64,000 nucleotides of DNA from JAICTV01 sp035634055 (lineage in GTDB: Bacteria > Planctomycetota > Phycisphaerae > Tepidisphaerales > Tepidisphaeraceae). Below are positions 1-11,836 of this stretch, in pieces. The notes beneath the pieces were generated by a model. The model did no database searches. It was not told where the DNA came from and saw only the letters and a program-made list of their open reading frames with translations. A program made the translations under genes and the position numbers. Every line of letters begins with the position of its first letter. The stretch's first letter is position 1. The stretch lies in the NCBI GenBank assembly GCA_035634055.1, contig DASQDR010000147.1:1-64000 (forward strand). Direction: 5' to 3'.

Positions 1-99
1 GTACGCCATCATGAGGACCTCGCCGTTGCTGATGTCCTGGACGATGACGGGAATCAAGCCGTTGCTGTCGAATCTGAGCTTGTCGAGTAAGACGTTCAT
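1..99 (-). CDS. hisI: Phosphoribosyl-AMP cyclohydrolase, N-terminal part (cut by window edge)
   Basis: Only the first 33 codons lie in the window; the gene runs off the left edge. The reverse strand from an ATG at 99 reads through LRFDSNGLIPVIVQD and then NGEVLMMAY, which matches the conserved start of HisI (the G-L-I/M-P-V-I-V-Q and GEVLM segments that precede the zinc- and substrate-binding motifs). HisI opens the purine ring of phosphoribosyl-AMP in histidine biosynthesis, in the cytoplasm. The gene diverges from pgk with 81 bases between the two starts. The catalytic residues are outside the window, so activity cannot be judged, but the family match is good. Confidence 0.85.
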   Translation of the reverse strand, partial: MNVLLDKLRFDSNGLIPVIVQDISNGEVLMMAY

Positions 100-180
100 G
101 CGAGCGGGTATTTCTCGACAATTGAAGGGGGAAGTCAAATCACCTAGCATCGCCCGCCTCACGAATCAGGGAGTTGAAAG

Positions 181-1461
<1,281 letters not shown>

Positions 1462-1532
1462 GCCAGCCGCTCGCGCGGTCACGAACGCCGGCCGGGCGGC
1501 GACTCTTCTGGCAACGAAAAGGAGGTCGCACC

Positions 1533-2114
1533 TTGCCCCACACGCTCGACACGCCAGCCACCAGCCACCCGCTGCGCCAGCCGCAGGACGATCAAGACTT
1601 CCTCCTGCGGGTCCTCCGCTGGATCGCCATCCTGTGCATCGCCTACGGCCTCTTCCGCCTGGCGAACTATGGCGCGACGATCGCGCAGGGAGGCTTTGCC
1701 CGCTTCGGGGTCGGCCAGTTTCGTAGCTTGGGACTTTCCCTGGGGTTGCTGCTGCTCGTCACCAACGTGCTCTTGTTGGTCGGTGGAGCAGCCCTGCTGG
1801 GCCGGAAGCGGTGGGGGCGCACGCTGCTGCTGCTCTGGGCGGCAACGGGTGCGGCGGTTCACCTCGGGTCGAGCGTCCTCTACCTGCTCAACTTCAATTC
1901 GTCGGCCGGCGGAACGGCGCCCGGCAATTCCCCGGGGTACTTCTTTTGGATGATGTTCACCTACTTCATCGACGCCATGGCGTTCCCGCTGCTGGTGGCG
2001 ATCGTGCTGCTCCAGCGAGAGGTCGCGCAACTTTGGGCCGAACCCGGGGGCGGCGCGTTCGAGGTCGTGCCCATGGCGATAGTGGTTACGCCGGACCGCG
2101 GCGCCGCGCCCTGA
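1533..2114 (+). CDS. Small polytopic membrane protein of unknown function (TTG start)
   Basis: I do not recognise the family. The start is set by an almost perfect Shine-Dalgarno (AAAAGGAGGT, 1517-1526) 6 bases before a TTG at 1533; no ATG lies near it in frame. This gives 193 residues with about four hydrophobic helices: WIAILCIAYGLFRLANYG, a Leu-rich LGLLLLVTNVLLLVGG stretch, a helix beginning TLLLLWAATGAAVHLG, and a final one containing AFPLLVAIVLLQ. The loop between helices three and four is Asn/Ser/Gly-rich. It starts 71 bases after pgk on the same strand, so co-transcription is possible. The helix layout and strong ribosome site support a real gene; function is unknown. Confidence 0.8.
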   Translation: MPHTLDTPATSHPLRQPQDDQDFLLRVLRWIAILCIAYGLFRLANYGATIAQGGFARFGVGQFRSLGLSLGLLLLVTNVLLLVGGAALLGRKRWGRTLLLLWAATGAAVHLGSSVLYLLNFNSSAGGTAPGNSPGYFFWMMFTYFIDAMAFPLLVAIVLLQREVAQLWAEPGGGAFEVVPMAIVVTPDRGAAP

Positions 2115-2218
2115 GCGCGACCGCCGCGCAGCGGCTGGGCTGGTAACGGATGACCCGTCGCTCGTTTCTCCGACGAACTGCTCAACACCGCGGCGACCCG
2201 GCCGGTAATCAGTCGCGG

Positions 2219-5200
2219 ATGGAGAAGCGCGCTCTGCTCATCTCGGCCGGGGTGGTGGTGCTTTGGTGCGCGCGGACGCTGCTCGCCGCCGAGCCCGCGC
2301 CACCGCCGCCGCGGCCCACCGAACGGGATGCACCCAAAGCTGCGCCCGCGCCGCCGCCGCTGCCCCCGCCCGCGGCTCATGTCGAATTTTTCGAAGCGAA
2401 GATCCGTCCGATCCTGGCGGAGCGCTGCTACGCGTGTCACAGCGCGTCGACCCCGAAGCTCAAGGGCGGGCTTCGGCTGGACGTGCGCGAAGGCGTGCTT
2501 CAGGGCGGCGAGTCCGGCTCGCCGGCGGTGGTCGGCGGGAAGCTGGACGAGAGCCCGCTGATCACCGCCGTTCGTTACGAGGAAGAATCGCTCCGCATGC
2601 CGCCGAAGGAGAAGCTCCCGGCGGAGCAGATCGCCCTGCTCGAGCAGTGGGTGCAGATGGGCGCGCCATACCCCGCGCCGGCCACGCCCACGACCGGCCC
2701 GGCGGTGAAGCGATCGGGCATGACGATCGCCGAGGGCAAGAAGTTCTGGAGCTTCGCGCCGCCGCGCGAGCAGCCGGTGCCGGAGGCAAGACCGGGCGGA
2801 TGGGCCAAGACGGAGATCGACCGCTTCGTCCTCGCCAAGCTGGCGGAGAAGAATCTCTCGCCCGCGCCGGCGGCGGCCAAGCGCACGCTCATCCGCCGGG
2901 CAACATACGACCTGACGGGCCTGCCGCCATCAGCGGAGGAGGTCGAGGCGTTTGTGAACGACGCATCGCCGAGCGCCTTCCCGAAAGTCATCGATCGCCT
3001 GCTCGCCAGCCCGCGCTACGGCGAGCGCTGGGGGCGGTACTGGCTTGACATCGCCCGCTACGCCGACACCAAGGGATACGTGTTCGAGGAGGAGCGCCGC
3101 TTCGCCTTCAGCTACACCTACCGCGATTGGGTCGTGCGCGCGCTGAACGAAGATCTGCCGTACGACCAGTTCCTGATCCAGCAGATTGCCGCCGACCGGC
3201 TGGAGCTGAATGACGACAAGCGCCCGCTGGCGGCGCTGGGGTTCCTCACGCTCGGGCGGCGGTTCCTCAACAACGCGGCGGACATCAACGACGACCGCAT
3301 CGACGTCGTCACGCGCGGCACGATGGCCCTCACCGTGAGCTGCGCCCGCTGCCACGACCACAAGTACGACCCGATCCCAACCGCGGACTACTACTCGCTG
3401 TACGGCGTGTTCGCCAGCTCGCGCGAGCCGGCCGAGCTGCCGCTGATCGGCGGCGAAAAGCCGAAGCAGGCGGCGGAATTCGAGGCGGAGCTGGCCAAGC
3501 GCCGGGCGGCGCTGGACGACTTCACCCAGGCCCGTCACGCTGAGATTGGTGCCTCACTGCGGGAGCCGAAACAGATCGCGAAGTACCTGCTCGAGGCGCA
3601 GAAGAAGATCACGCCGGTGCCCGTCTCGCCGGAGTCCGAGGTGCCCGATGTCGCCCCAGGGCTCAACCCGTGGATGACCCGGCGGTGGGAGGCGCGGCTG
3701 AAGGCGGCGGCGGAGGCGAACGACGGCGTCTTCGCCGTCTGGCGCCGGCTGGCGGCGATCCCGCACGATCAGTTCGAGGCGAAAGCGCCGGCGGCGATCG
3801 AGGTGTCTCTTCGCGCCGCGCCAGGTGAGAACCCGCACATCGCGCGACTCGTCCTCGGCGGCGCGCGGCCGAAGGATTTGCGCGACGTCGCGGACCGCTA
3901 CGGCGCCGCGCTGCCATCCTTCGATGCGCCCGATCCGCATGCCGATCCGCAGGCGGAGGCGGTCCGGCAAGTGCTTGACGGCGCCGACTCCCCCACGCGC
4001 GTCGCGCTAAGCGACGCACGCTTCGTCCTCGGCAACGTCGACCGCATGAAGCGCCGCGGGCTCCGCCAGAAGATCGACGAACTGACGGCGACGCACCCCG
4101 GCAGCCCGCAGCGGGCGATGGCGCTGGAGGACGCGCCGAAGCCCGTCACGCCGCACGTCTTCAAGCGCGGCAACGCCGCCAACATCGGCGAGCAGGTGCC
4201 GCGGCAGTTCCTCGCCGTCCTCTCGCCCGACGACCGCAAGCCCTTCACCTACGGCAGCGGGCGGCTTGAACTGGCGAAGCTGATCGCCAGCAAGGATAAC
4301 CCGCTGACCGCGCGGGTGATGGTCAATCGCGCGTGGCAGTACCACTTCGGCCACGGCATCGTGCGCACGCCGCACGACTTCGGCACGCGCGGCGACCCGC
4401 CAACGCACCCGGAGCTGCTCGACTGGCTCGCGCAGCGCTTTGCGAACGACGACGCGTGGTCGCTGAAGAAGCTGCACAAGCGAATCATGCTGTCAGCGGC
4501 TTACCAGCAGTCGAGCCACGACGCCAACCCCAATGCTAGCGCCGTCGACCCTGAGAACCGGCTGCTCTGGCGGCAGAATCCGCGGCGGTTGGATTTTGAA
4601 GCGATGCGCGATTCGCTGCTTTTCGCCTCGGGTTATCTCGACCTGACCATGGGCGGCCGCAGCGTGGACATCACCACCGAGCCCTTCACCGGCCGGCGGA
4701 CCGTCTACGGGTTCATTGACCGCCAGAACCTGCCCGGGCTGTTCCGCACGTTCGACTTCGCCAGCCCCGACGCGACCAGCGGCATGCGCTTCACCACGAC
4801 GGTCCCGCAGCAGGCGCTGTTCATGATGAACAGCCCATTCGTCCTCCAGCAGGCGAAGCGACTGGCGGCGCGGGCGGAGGTCAAGGCGGAAGCGGACCCG
4901 CCGCGCCGCGTCGCGCGCCTGTACCGCGCCGTGCTGGGCCGGGCGCCGACGGCGGAGGAGGTGGAGTTGGCGGTTGGCTTCATCAAGGCAGAGGAAGCGC
5001 ACGCCGCCGGCGTCGTCGCCGCCGCCGCCGCCGCCACCGCCGGCAAGTCGCCCTGGCAGTACGGCACCGCCGTGTTTGGTGCGACCGACCGCGTTGTGGG
5101 CTTTCAGCCGCTGCCGCACTGGACCGGCAGCGCGTGGCAGGGGGGCGGGAAGCTGCCGGACCCGAAGCTCGGCTGGGCGACGCTCGACGCCAGCGGCGGG

Positions 5201-5662
5201 CACCCGGGCAACGCGCCGCAGCACGCGGTCGTGCGCCGCTGGACCGCCCCGCGCGACTGCACGGTCGCCATCGACGGTAAGCTCGCGCACGCGCCGAGCG
5301 AGGGCGACGGCGTCCGCGGACGGCTCGTCTCGTCACGCGAGGGCCTGCTGGCGTCGTGGATCGTCCACCGCAAGTTCGCCGACACGCGCGTCAGCCAGGT
5401 CGCGCTGAAGCAGGGGGATACCATCGATTTCGTCGTGGATGCCGGGCCGCGCGGGGACTACTCCTTCGACACGTTCGCCTGGACCGTCAAGATCACCAAG
5501 GAAGCCGCCGCCAACGCCGTCGCGGGCGACGATGCGGGCGGAAGCTGGGACAGCGCCGCCGAGTTCACCGGCCCCGCCGCCAGGCCTTCGGCGCCCCTGA
5601 CGCCGTGGGAGAAGTACGCGCAGGTGCTGTTGCAGTCCAACGAGTTCGCGTTCCTGGAGTGA
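2219..5662 (+). CDS. Exported PSD1 protein: cytochrome-like motif + DUF1549 + DUF1553
   Basis: This is a 1147-residue planctomycete protein. The ATG at 2219 is preferred because it opens a signal peptide (KRALLISAGVVVLW then a cleavage-like LLAAEPA). A Pro/Ala linker leads to the PSCyt1 module with CYACH and then GGLRLD. DUF1549 follows (DRFVLAKLAEKNL, YDLTGLPPS, RYGERWGRYWLDIARYADT), with a second CxxCH in SCARCHDHKYDP. DUF1553 contains NPLTARVMVNRAWQYHFG and ends in PWEKYAQVLLQSNEF. A Gly/Trp-rich module (about 5047-5505) is inserted into that last domain. The family is known from planctomycetes and always occurs beside DUF1501 proteins; its biochemical role is not established, although extracellular redox or polysaccharide functions have been proposed. 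The DUF1501 gene follows after 6 bases. Confidence 0.93.
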   Translation: MEKRALLISAGVVVLWCARTLLAAEPAPPPPRPTERDAPKAAPAPPPLPPPAAHVEFFEAKIRPILAERCYACHSASTPKLKGGLRLDVREGVLQGGESGSPAVVGGKLDESPLITAVRYEEESLRMPPKEKLPAEQIALLEQWVQMGAPYPAPATPTTGPAVKRSGMTIAEGKKFWSFAPPREQPVPEARPGGWAKTEIDRFVLAKLAEKNLSPAPAAAKRTLIRRATYDLTGLPPSAEEVEAFVNDASPSAFPKVIDRLLASPRYGERWGRYWLDIARYADTKGYVFEEERRFAFSYTYRDWVVRALNEDLPYDQFLIQQIAADRLELNDDKRPLAALGFLTLGRRFLNNAADINDDRIDVVTRGTMALTVSCARCHDHKYDPIPTADYYSLYGVFASSREPAELPLIGGEKPKQAAEFEAELAKRRAALDDFTQARHAEIGASLREPKQIAKYLLEAQKKITPVPVSPESEVPDVAPGLNPWMTRRWEARLKAAAEANDGVFAVWRRLAAIPHDQFEAKAPAAIEVSLRAAPGENPHIARLVLGGARPKDLRDVADRYGAALPSFDAPDPHADPQAEAVRQVLDGADSPTRVALSDARFVLGNVDRMKRRGLRQKIDELTATHPGSPQRAMALEDAPKPVTPHVFKRGNAANIGEQVPRQFLAVLSPDDRKPFTYGSGRLELAKLIASKDNPLTARVMVNRAWQYHFGHGIVRTPHDFGTRGDPPTHPELLDWLAQRFANDDAWSLKKLHKRIMLSAAYQQSSHDANPNASAVDPENRLLWRQNPRRLDFEAMRDSLLFASGYLDLTMGGRSVDITTEPFTGRRTVYGFIDRQNLPGLFRTFDFASPDATSGMRFTTTVPQQALFMMNSPFVLQQAKRLAARAEVKAEADPPRRVARLYRAVLGRAPTAEEVELAVGFIKAEEAHAAGVVAAAAAATAGKSPWQYGTAVFGATDRVVGFQPLPHWTGSAWQGGGKLPDPKLGWATLDASGGHPGNAPQHAVVRRWTAPRDCTVAIDGKLAHAPSEGDGVRGRLVSSREGLLASWIVHRKFADTRVSQVALKQGDTIDFVVDAGPRGDYSFDTFAWTVKITKEAAANAVAGDDAGGSWDSAAEFTGPAARPSAPLTPWEKYAQVLLQSNEFAFLE

Positions 5663-5668
5663 GTAACG

Positions 5669-7132
<1,464 letters not shown>

Positions 7133-7144
7133 GCGGAGGCCACA

Positions 7145-7260
7145 CCCTCTCCCTTTGGTCAGGGAGAGGGCGGGGGTGAGGGGTTGTCGGTCGTAGTTTG
7201 CGATGCAGACGTGCGGCGCCCGCCCTCACCCGAACCCTCTCCCAGAGTACCGGGAGAGGG
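7145..7260. repeat. Compound inverted repeat between convergent genes (possible bidirectional terminator)
   Basis: Two perfect 9-bp hairpins, CCCTCTCCC / GGGAGAGGG, lie at 7145-7153/7162-7170 and 7235-7243/7252-7260, each with an 8-base loop. A further pair, GGGTGAGGG (7174-7182) and CCCTCACCC (7223-7231), can join them into one larger structure, so the right half is roughly the reverse complement of the left half. The element sits between the stops of two convergent genes (7132 and 7272). It could terminate both transcripts. No poly-T tract follows either hairpin, so a dispersed palindromic repeat is an equally good reading. Confidence 0.7.
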
Positions 7261-7271
7261 GACCAGAGGGT

Positions 7272-8642
7272 CTACGCGATCGCCTCGAACCGTCCGGTGC
7301 TGTCGCCGAAGCGGTCGGTGGGGGCGCCGACGCGGTCAAGCATCGAGAGGAACAGGTTGTTCAGCGGGGTGCGGGGGGCGGCTTGAATATGTCGGCCGGG
7401 GGTGATGGTGCCTCCGCCGCGGCCGGCGAGGAGGATCGGCAGGTCGTCGTGGTTGTGCCGGTCGCCGTCGCTGATGCCGCTGCCGTAGACGATCATGCAC
7501 TGGTCGAGCAGCGTGCCGTCGCCTTCCTTCACGCCCTTGAGCTTCTCCAGGAAGTAGGCGAACTGCTTCGTGTGAAACGCGTTGATTCGCGTCACCTTTT
7601 CGATCTTGTCCGCCCGGCGCATGTGGTGCGAGACGTCGTGGTGCCCGTCGTTGACGCCGAGGAACGGGTACGGGCGGTTGCTCCCCTCGTGGCCCATGAT
7701 GAACGTGCTGACGCGCGTGCTGTCGGTCTGAAAGGCCAGCACCAGCATGTCGAACATCAGGCGCACGTGCTCCTCGAAGCTCTCGTAGAGGTCGGGCGGG
7801 CGCACGCCGCCCGGCAGGCGCGGCGCCGATTTCTCCGCCAGCTCCACGCGCTTCTCGATCTCGCGCACGGCGGTGAGGTACTCGTCCATCTTGCGGCGGT
7901 CGCTCTTGCCGAGCCCCGCGTTGAGCTTGCGTGCGTCCTCATTGACGAAGTCGAGGATGCTCTTCTGGAACATGGCGCGGCGCGAGCGCGCCTGCTGGGA
8001 GTCGCGCCCGCCGCTGACGTCGCCGAAGAGGCGCTCGAACACCTGCTTGGGGTCGACCTCCGGCATGACCGGCATGGCCTCGGATCGCCAGGCGAGGTTG
8101 AACTGGTAGGCGCAGCTATAGCCGGAATCGCACGAGCCGGAGCGCGCGCCGGCGTCGCAGGAGAGCTCGAGCGACGGCAGCACGGTCTGGTCGCCGATCT
8201 TGCGCGCCGCGAGCTGATCGACCGACACGCCGGAGCGGATGTCCGAGCCGCTGGTCTTGCGCGGGTGGGCGCCGGTGAGGAAGCTCGCCGACGCGCGGGC
8301 GTGGTCGCCGGCGCCATCGCCCAGCGATGAGGCGTTCTTCTGCGCCAGGCCGCTGAGGACCGACAGGTCGTCCTTGTACGGCGCGAGCGGCTCGAGGATG
8401 CGCGGGAGGTTAAACTCCTTGCCCGCCTTCGCCGGCGTCCACGCCTTCATCGTCACGCCGTTGGGGACGTAGATGAAGGCCATTCGCTTCGGCAACGCGC
8501 CAGCGCCCGCAGCGCCGCTCGTACTGGCGGCGCCCGCAGCGCGCGCGAGGGTCGGGACCATCGCGTCGAGCATCGGCAGCGCCATCGCCGCCCCGACGCC
8601 GCGCAGGAACGTCCGCCGGTCCAACTGCCACTTACCGCTCAT
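7272..8642 (-). CDS. DUF1552 family protein with Tat signal
   Basis: The protein has 456 residues and starts with LDRRTFLRGVGAAMALPMLDA, a textbook twin-arginine signal. DUF1552 features follow: RMAFIYVPNGV with MKAW, LPRILEPL, the SFLTGAHP segment, QARSRRAMFQKSILDFV, the long helical KSDRRKMDEYLTAVREIEKRV, and MFDMLVLAFQTDSTRV with GHEGSNR. A GSGISDGDRHNHDDLPILLAG segment near the C-terminus is the His/Asp-rich candidate metal site. Its ATG overlaps the end of the upstream DUF1592 gene by 11 bases, so translation is probably coupled. DUF1552 proteins pair with DUF1592 proteins in planctomycetes and myxobacteria; no reaction is established. Confidence 0.95.
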   Translation of the reverse strand: MSGKWQLDRRTFLRGVGAAMALPMLDAMVPTLARAAGAASTSGAAGAGALPKRMAFIYVPNGVTMKAWTPAKAGKEFNLPRILEPLAPYKDDLSVLSGLAQKNASSLGDGAGDHARASASFLTGAHPRKTSGSDIRSGVSVDQLAARKIGDQTVLPSLELSCDAGARSGSCDSGYSCAYQFNLAWRSEAMPVMPEVDPKQVFERLFGDVSGGRDSQQARSRRAMFQKSILDFVNEDARKLNAGLGKSDRRKMDEYLTAVREIEKRVELAEKSAPRLPGGVRPPDLYESFEEHVRLMFDMLVLAFQTDSTRVSTFIMGHEGSNRPYPFLGVNDGHHDVSHHMRRADKIEKVTRINAFHTKQFAYFLEKLKGVKEGDGTLLDQCMIVYGSGISDGDRHNHDDLPILLAGRGGGTITPGRHIQAAPRTPLNNLFLSMLDRVGAPTDRFGDSTGRFEAIA

Positions 8643-11600
8643 GTGAAACCTCCGCCGTCTCGGTCGGCTCCGCGTCGTGCCCCTGTCGTTGCCCGCCGCC
8701 GCGCCGCATCTGGAACGGCACGCTCTTGACCACGCCGGTGACCAGCGTCGAGAACTTCCCGTCGGACTTGCGCAGCTCCGCGATGATCTGGTCCACCGCC
8801 GGGTAGTCGTGCGGCTCGACGCCGCGACCCAGGGCGAAGGTGAGGGCGGATTCCGTCACCGAGCGCAGCACGTCGTTCTTCCGCGTCTCGGCCAGCACGC
8901 GCGCCAGCTCGATGGGGCCGGTAAAGGTCTTGCCGTCCGGCAGCTTGGCGGACGCGTCCACCGGCGCGGCGCCGTCGGTGTCGCGCCATCGACCGATCGC
9001 GTCGAAGTTCTCCAGCGCGAAGCCAACGGGGTCCATCGCCGCGTGGCACGACGCGCATGTGACATCGGCCCGGTGCTTCTCGAGCTGCTGGCGCACGGTG
9101 CCGGTTGTCGCCTGCCCGTCCTTCTCCAGCGACGGGATTTCCGGCGGCGGCGGTGGCGGGGCGGCGCCGAGCAGGCTTTCCAGCACCCACTTGCCGCGCT
9201 TCACCGGCGAGGTGCGCGTCGGGTTGCTCGTCAGCGTCAGCACGCTCCCGTGGGTCAGCACCCCGCGCCGCGGCTTGTCGGCCAACGAGACCCGACGGAA
9301 CTCCTCCCCCTCCACGCCGCCGATCCCGTAGTGCCGCGCCAGCCGCTCGTTCAGGAAGGTGTAGTCGGCCGTCAGCACGTCCAGCACGCTGCGGTCCTCG
9401 CGCAGGATCGATTCGAAGAAGAGCTGCGTCTCGCGCTTCATGGCGTCGCGCAGGCGGTCGCTGTAGGTCGGGAACTTCTTGCGGTCCGGGTGCGAGGCAT
9501 CCAGGTTGCGGAACTGGAGCCACTGCCCGGCGAAGTTCTCCACCAGCGCGTTGGCCTTGGGCGACGCGAGCATCCGTTTCACCTGCGCGTCCAGGTCCTC
9601 CCGCAGCGCGCCGCGCTCGGCAAGCTTGAGCAGCTCGTCGTCGGGCGTAGTGCTCCAGAGGAAGTAGGACAGTCGCGACGCCAGCTCGAACTCGCTCACC
9701 GGCCGCGGCGGAGCATCGGCGTCATCGCCCCCGCCCGGCTCGCCGCGGAAGAGGAAGTTCGGCGAAGCGAGAATCGCCTTCATCGCGTGCTTGGCACTGC
9801 CGGCGAACTCTTCGCCGTGCGACCGCGCGAGCTCGAAGAGCCTGGTGAGCCGCTCCAACTCAACCGCCAGCGGCGGGCGACGCCAGGCGCGGCGGGCGAA
9901 GTCGGCGAGCAGCGCTTTCGCCTCGGCGGCGCCCGCGGCGGCGAAGCCATTCTTCACGTGCCGCGCGAACAGCCGCCGCATCGGATCGGTCATCGGCGGC
10001 GACGACGGTGGCGCGGACAGTTCCACCACCTCGAAATGGTTCACGTACACGTTGCGGTCGCGGTAGTTCTCGTCCGGATGCTCGGGGTCACGGTGATTGT
10101 TGACGAACCGCGCGGCCAGCTCGCGCTTGCCCGCCTTCAGGTCCGCCCGCACCTCGTACACCTGCGGGACCGCCCGCCGCGCGAGGCTGGAGAGGTCCGT
10201 TGATCCCGGCGGGCGCGCCCGCAGCGCGGCCGGGGCGGAGACCTCGAACGTCTCCAGCGGCTTGCCGTCCAGCAGCAGCTCCATCTTTGCCGGCTCATCG
10301 CCAGCGTGCTCGGCGCACGCCTGTGCGCGCAGGAGGTAGTGCCCATCGGCCGCGACATCGAAGGTCGCGATTGCCCGCTCGTCCGTCCGGTGCAGCGCGA
10401 CGCCCGCGCCCGTCCGGCCGGCGGTGCCGGTGAGCTGGATCTGCTCCCCCTCGATCCGCCGAACCGCGCCGGCGACGGGCCCGCTGACGTGGATCTCCTT
10501 GACGAAGATCAGTCCCGGCTGCTCCGGCCCGACGCGCCCGCCGCTGGCAACGCGGTCCGCCGCCACGCCACGTTCGCGGCGCATCGCAACGCGAAGCTGG
10601 TGCCGCCCCCGCGGCACGCCGACCCGCGACTCGTACCACGCCGGCTTCGTCTCGTCGGAGGTCACGATGGCGTCGCGCGCCACGACGTCGCCGCGCATGA
10701 TCGACATCCGCAGCGGCGGCCGGTCGATCCTGCCCGGCGGCGGGGCCTGGCGGTACCGGCCGTACGCGAGCACGCGCACGACGAACTCCGCCGGCGCGGC
10801 CGACTCCACGGTCACCGACAGCGAATCCTCCCGCGCGCTCGACAGCGCGACCCATCCCGATCCAGCAGCGTCGCCGGCGGGGGCCGCGCTGGTGTCGAAG
10901 CTCGGCTTGGCATCGGTGGCGGCGACCTTGCGCTCCTGCCGCTCGGTTCGGCCGGTCGGCACCGCCTCGTCCAGCGCCTTCTCCGCCGCCGCGAGGTACT
11001 TCTCCATCAGCATGGGCGGAAGCGTGAGCACGTCGGCGATGTTGTCGAAGCCGTAGCCGGTGTCGTCCTGAGGGAAGTCGATGGTCGGGTCGAACGAGAC
11101 GCCGAGCAGATCGCGGATGGTATTTCGGTACTCAGTGCGGTTCAGCCGGCGCAGCGTGATTCGCCCCGGATCGGGACGGGCGGGATCGAAGAGCTGCCGC
11201 TGGAGCGCGGCCACCAGTTCCTCGCGCTCCGCCTGCGTCGGCTGGCGATCGGCGTCGGGCGGCGGCATGGTCTGCGTGCGGGCGTAGCGGATCACCTTTT
11301 GCCAGGTCGCCTGGCCGCTGAGTACGTCGGCGGTGGAGTTGAAGGTGTCGAGGTCCAGCTCGCCGGCGGAGCTGCCGTCGCCGTGGCACTCGAAGCAGTA
11401 GCGCTGGAGCAGCGGGCGGACGTGGGACTGAAAGTCCACCTTGGCCGCGACGACGTCGCCGGACGCAAAGGGCGAGTTCGGCGCGGCGACCGCGCGGGGC
11501 GTGGCGGGGCTTTGAGCGACCTTGGCCGCGGGTCGCGTCGAGGCGCCCCGCGCGCCGTCAGCCGACTTTCCGCTCGGCGCGGCCGCCAGCGCCACGCCCG

Positions 11601-11643
11601 CGGCGAGCGCGGCCGCCAGGATGATCAAACACTTGTCCCGCAT
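8632..11643 (-). CDS. DUF1592 multidomain exported protein (cytochrome-like motif, DUF1587/1595/1592/1588/1585)
   Basis: The 1003-residue form starts at the ATG at 11643 because this opens a signal peptide (KCLIILAAALAAGVALAAAP); upstream in-frame codons lack family similarity. The domain order is standard for the family. First comes a PSCyt-type CFECHGDG. DUF1587 follows (LRRLNRTEYRNTIRDLLGV, FPQDDTGYGFDNI), then a beta-rich middle, DUF1595 (FARRAWRRPP), DUF1592 (ASRLSYFLWSTTPDDELL, FAGQWLQFRNL), DUF1588 (THGSVLTLTSNPTRTSPVKR with CASCHAAMDPVGFALENFD) and DUF1585 (SDGKFSTLVTGVVKS). The two CxxCH motifs suggest covalent haem, though this is not proven for the family. It is the first gene of a two-gene unit with DUF1552. 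Confidence 0.95.
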   Translation of the reverse strand: MRDKCLIILAAALAAGVALAAAPSGKSADGARGASTRPAAKVAQSPATPRAVAAPNSPFASGDVVAAKVDFQSHVRPLLQRYCFECHGDGSSAGELDLDTFNSTADVLSGQATWQKVIRYARTQTMPPPDADRQPTQAEREELVAALQRQLFDPARPDPGRITLRRLNRTEYRNTIRDLLGVSFDPTIDFPQDDTGYGFDNIADVLTLPPMLMEKYLAAAEKALDEAVPTGRTERQERKVAATDAKPSFDTSAAPAGDAAGSGWVALSSAREDSLSVTVESAAPAEFVVRVLAYGRYRQAPPPGRIDRPPLRMSIMRGDVVARDAIVTSDETKPAWYESRVGVPRGRHQLRVAMRRERGVAADRVASGGRVGPEQPGLIFVKEIHVSGPVAGAVRRIEGEQIQLTGTAGRTGAGVALHRTDERAIATFDVAADGHYLLRAQACAEHAGDEPAKMELLLDGKPLETFEVSAPAALRARPPGSTDLSSLARRAVPQVYEVRADLKAGKRELAARFVNNHRDPEHPDENYRDRNVYVNHFEVVELSAPPSSPPMTDPMRRLFARHVKNGFAAAGAAEAKALLADFARRAWRRPPLAVELERLTRLFELARSHGEEFAGSAKHAMKAILASPNFLFRGEPGGGDDADAPPRPVSEFELASRLSYFLWSTTPDDELLKLAERGALREDLDAQVKRMLASPKANALVENFAGQWLQFRNLDASHPDRKKFPTYSDRLRDAMKRETQLFFESILREDRSVLDVLTADYTFLNERLARHYGIGGVEGEEFRRVSLADKPRRGVLTHGSVLTLTSNPTRTSPVKRGKWVLESLLGAAPPPPPPEIPSLEKDGQATTGTVRQQLEKHRADVTCASCHAAMDPVGFALENFDAIGRWRDTDGAAPVDASAKLPDGKTFTGPIELARVLAETRKNDVLRSVTESALTFALGRGVEPHDYPAVDQIIAELRKSDGKFSTLVTGVVKSVPFQMRRGGGQRQGHDAEPTETAEVSHER

Positions 11644-11706
11644 CTGCCGCTTTCTACCCACCAGCCCGCCCCCCCGTTGACCGTACGCCAACGCGGCCCG
11701 GACGTT

Positions 11707-11752
11707 CCGGAAATTCCGGCGCTCGCGAATGCAACCGTCGTCGATATATGAT
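11707..11752 (+). promoter_or_regulatory. Palindrome and possible -10 element in the divergent region
   Basis: The 193-base region between the divergent DUF1592 and beta-propeller genes contains a perfect 13-base palindrome, CCGGAA-A-TTCCGG, at 11707-11719. Downstream, TATGAT (11747-11752) differs from the sigma-70 -10 consensus at one base and points toward the + strand gene. No convincing -35 box is present at the right distance, so an activator-dependent promoter is one possibility. This is a weak call based on base pattern alone. Confidence 0.35.
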
Positions 11753-11836
11753 GTTGCCCACGTGTCGGCGCCGCGATTCACGTCGTCCGCGCCCTCGCCG
11801 CCGGCGCCCTCAAATCTCTCGGAAAGGATCTCGCGC

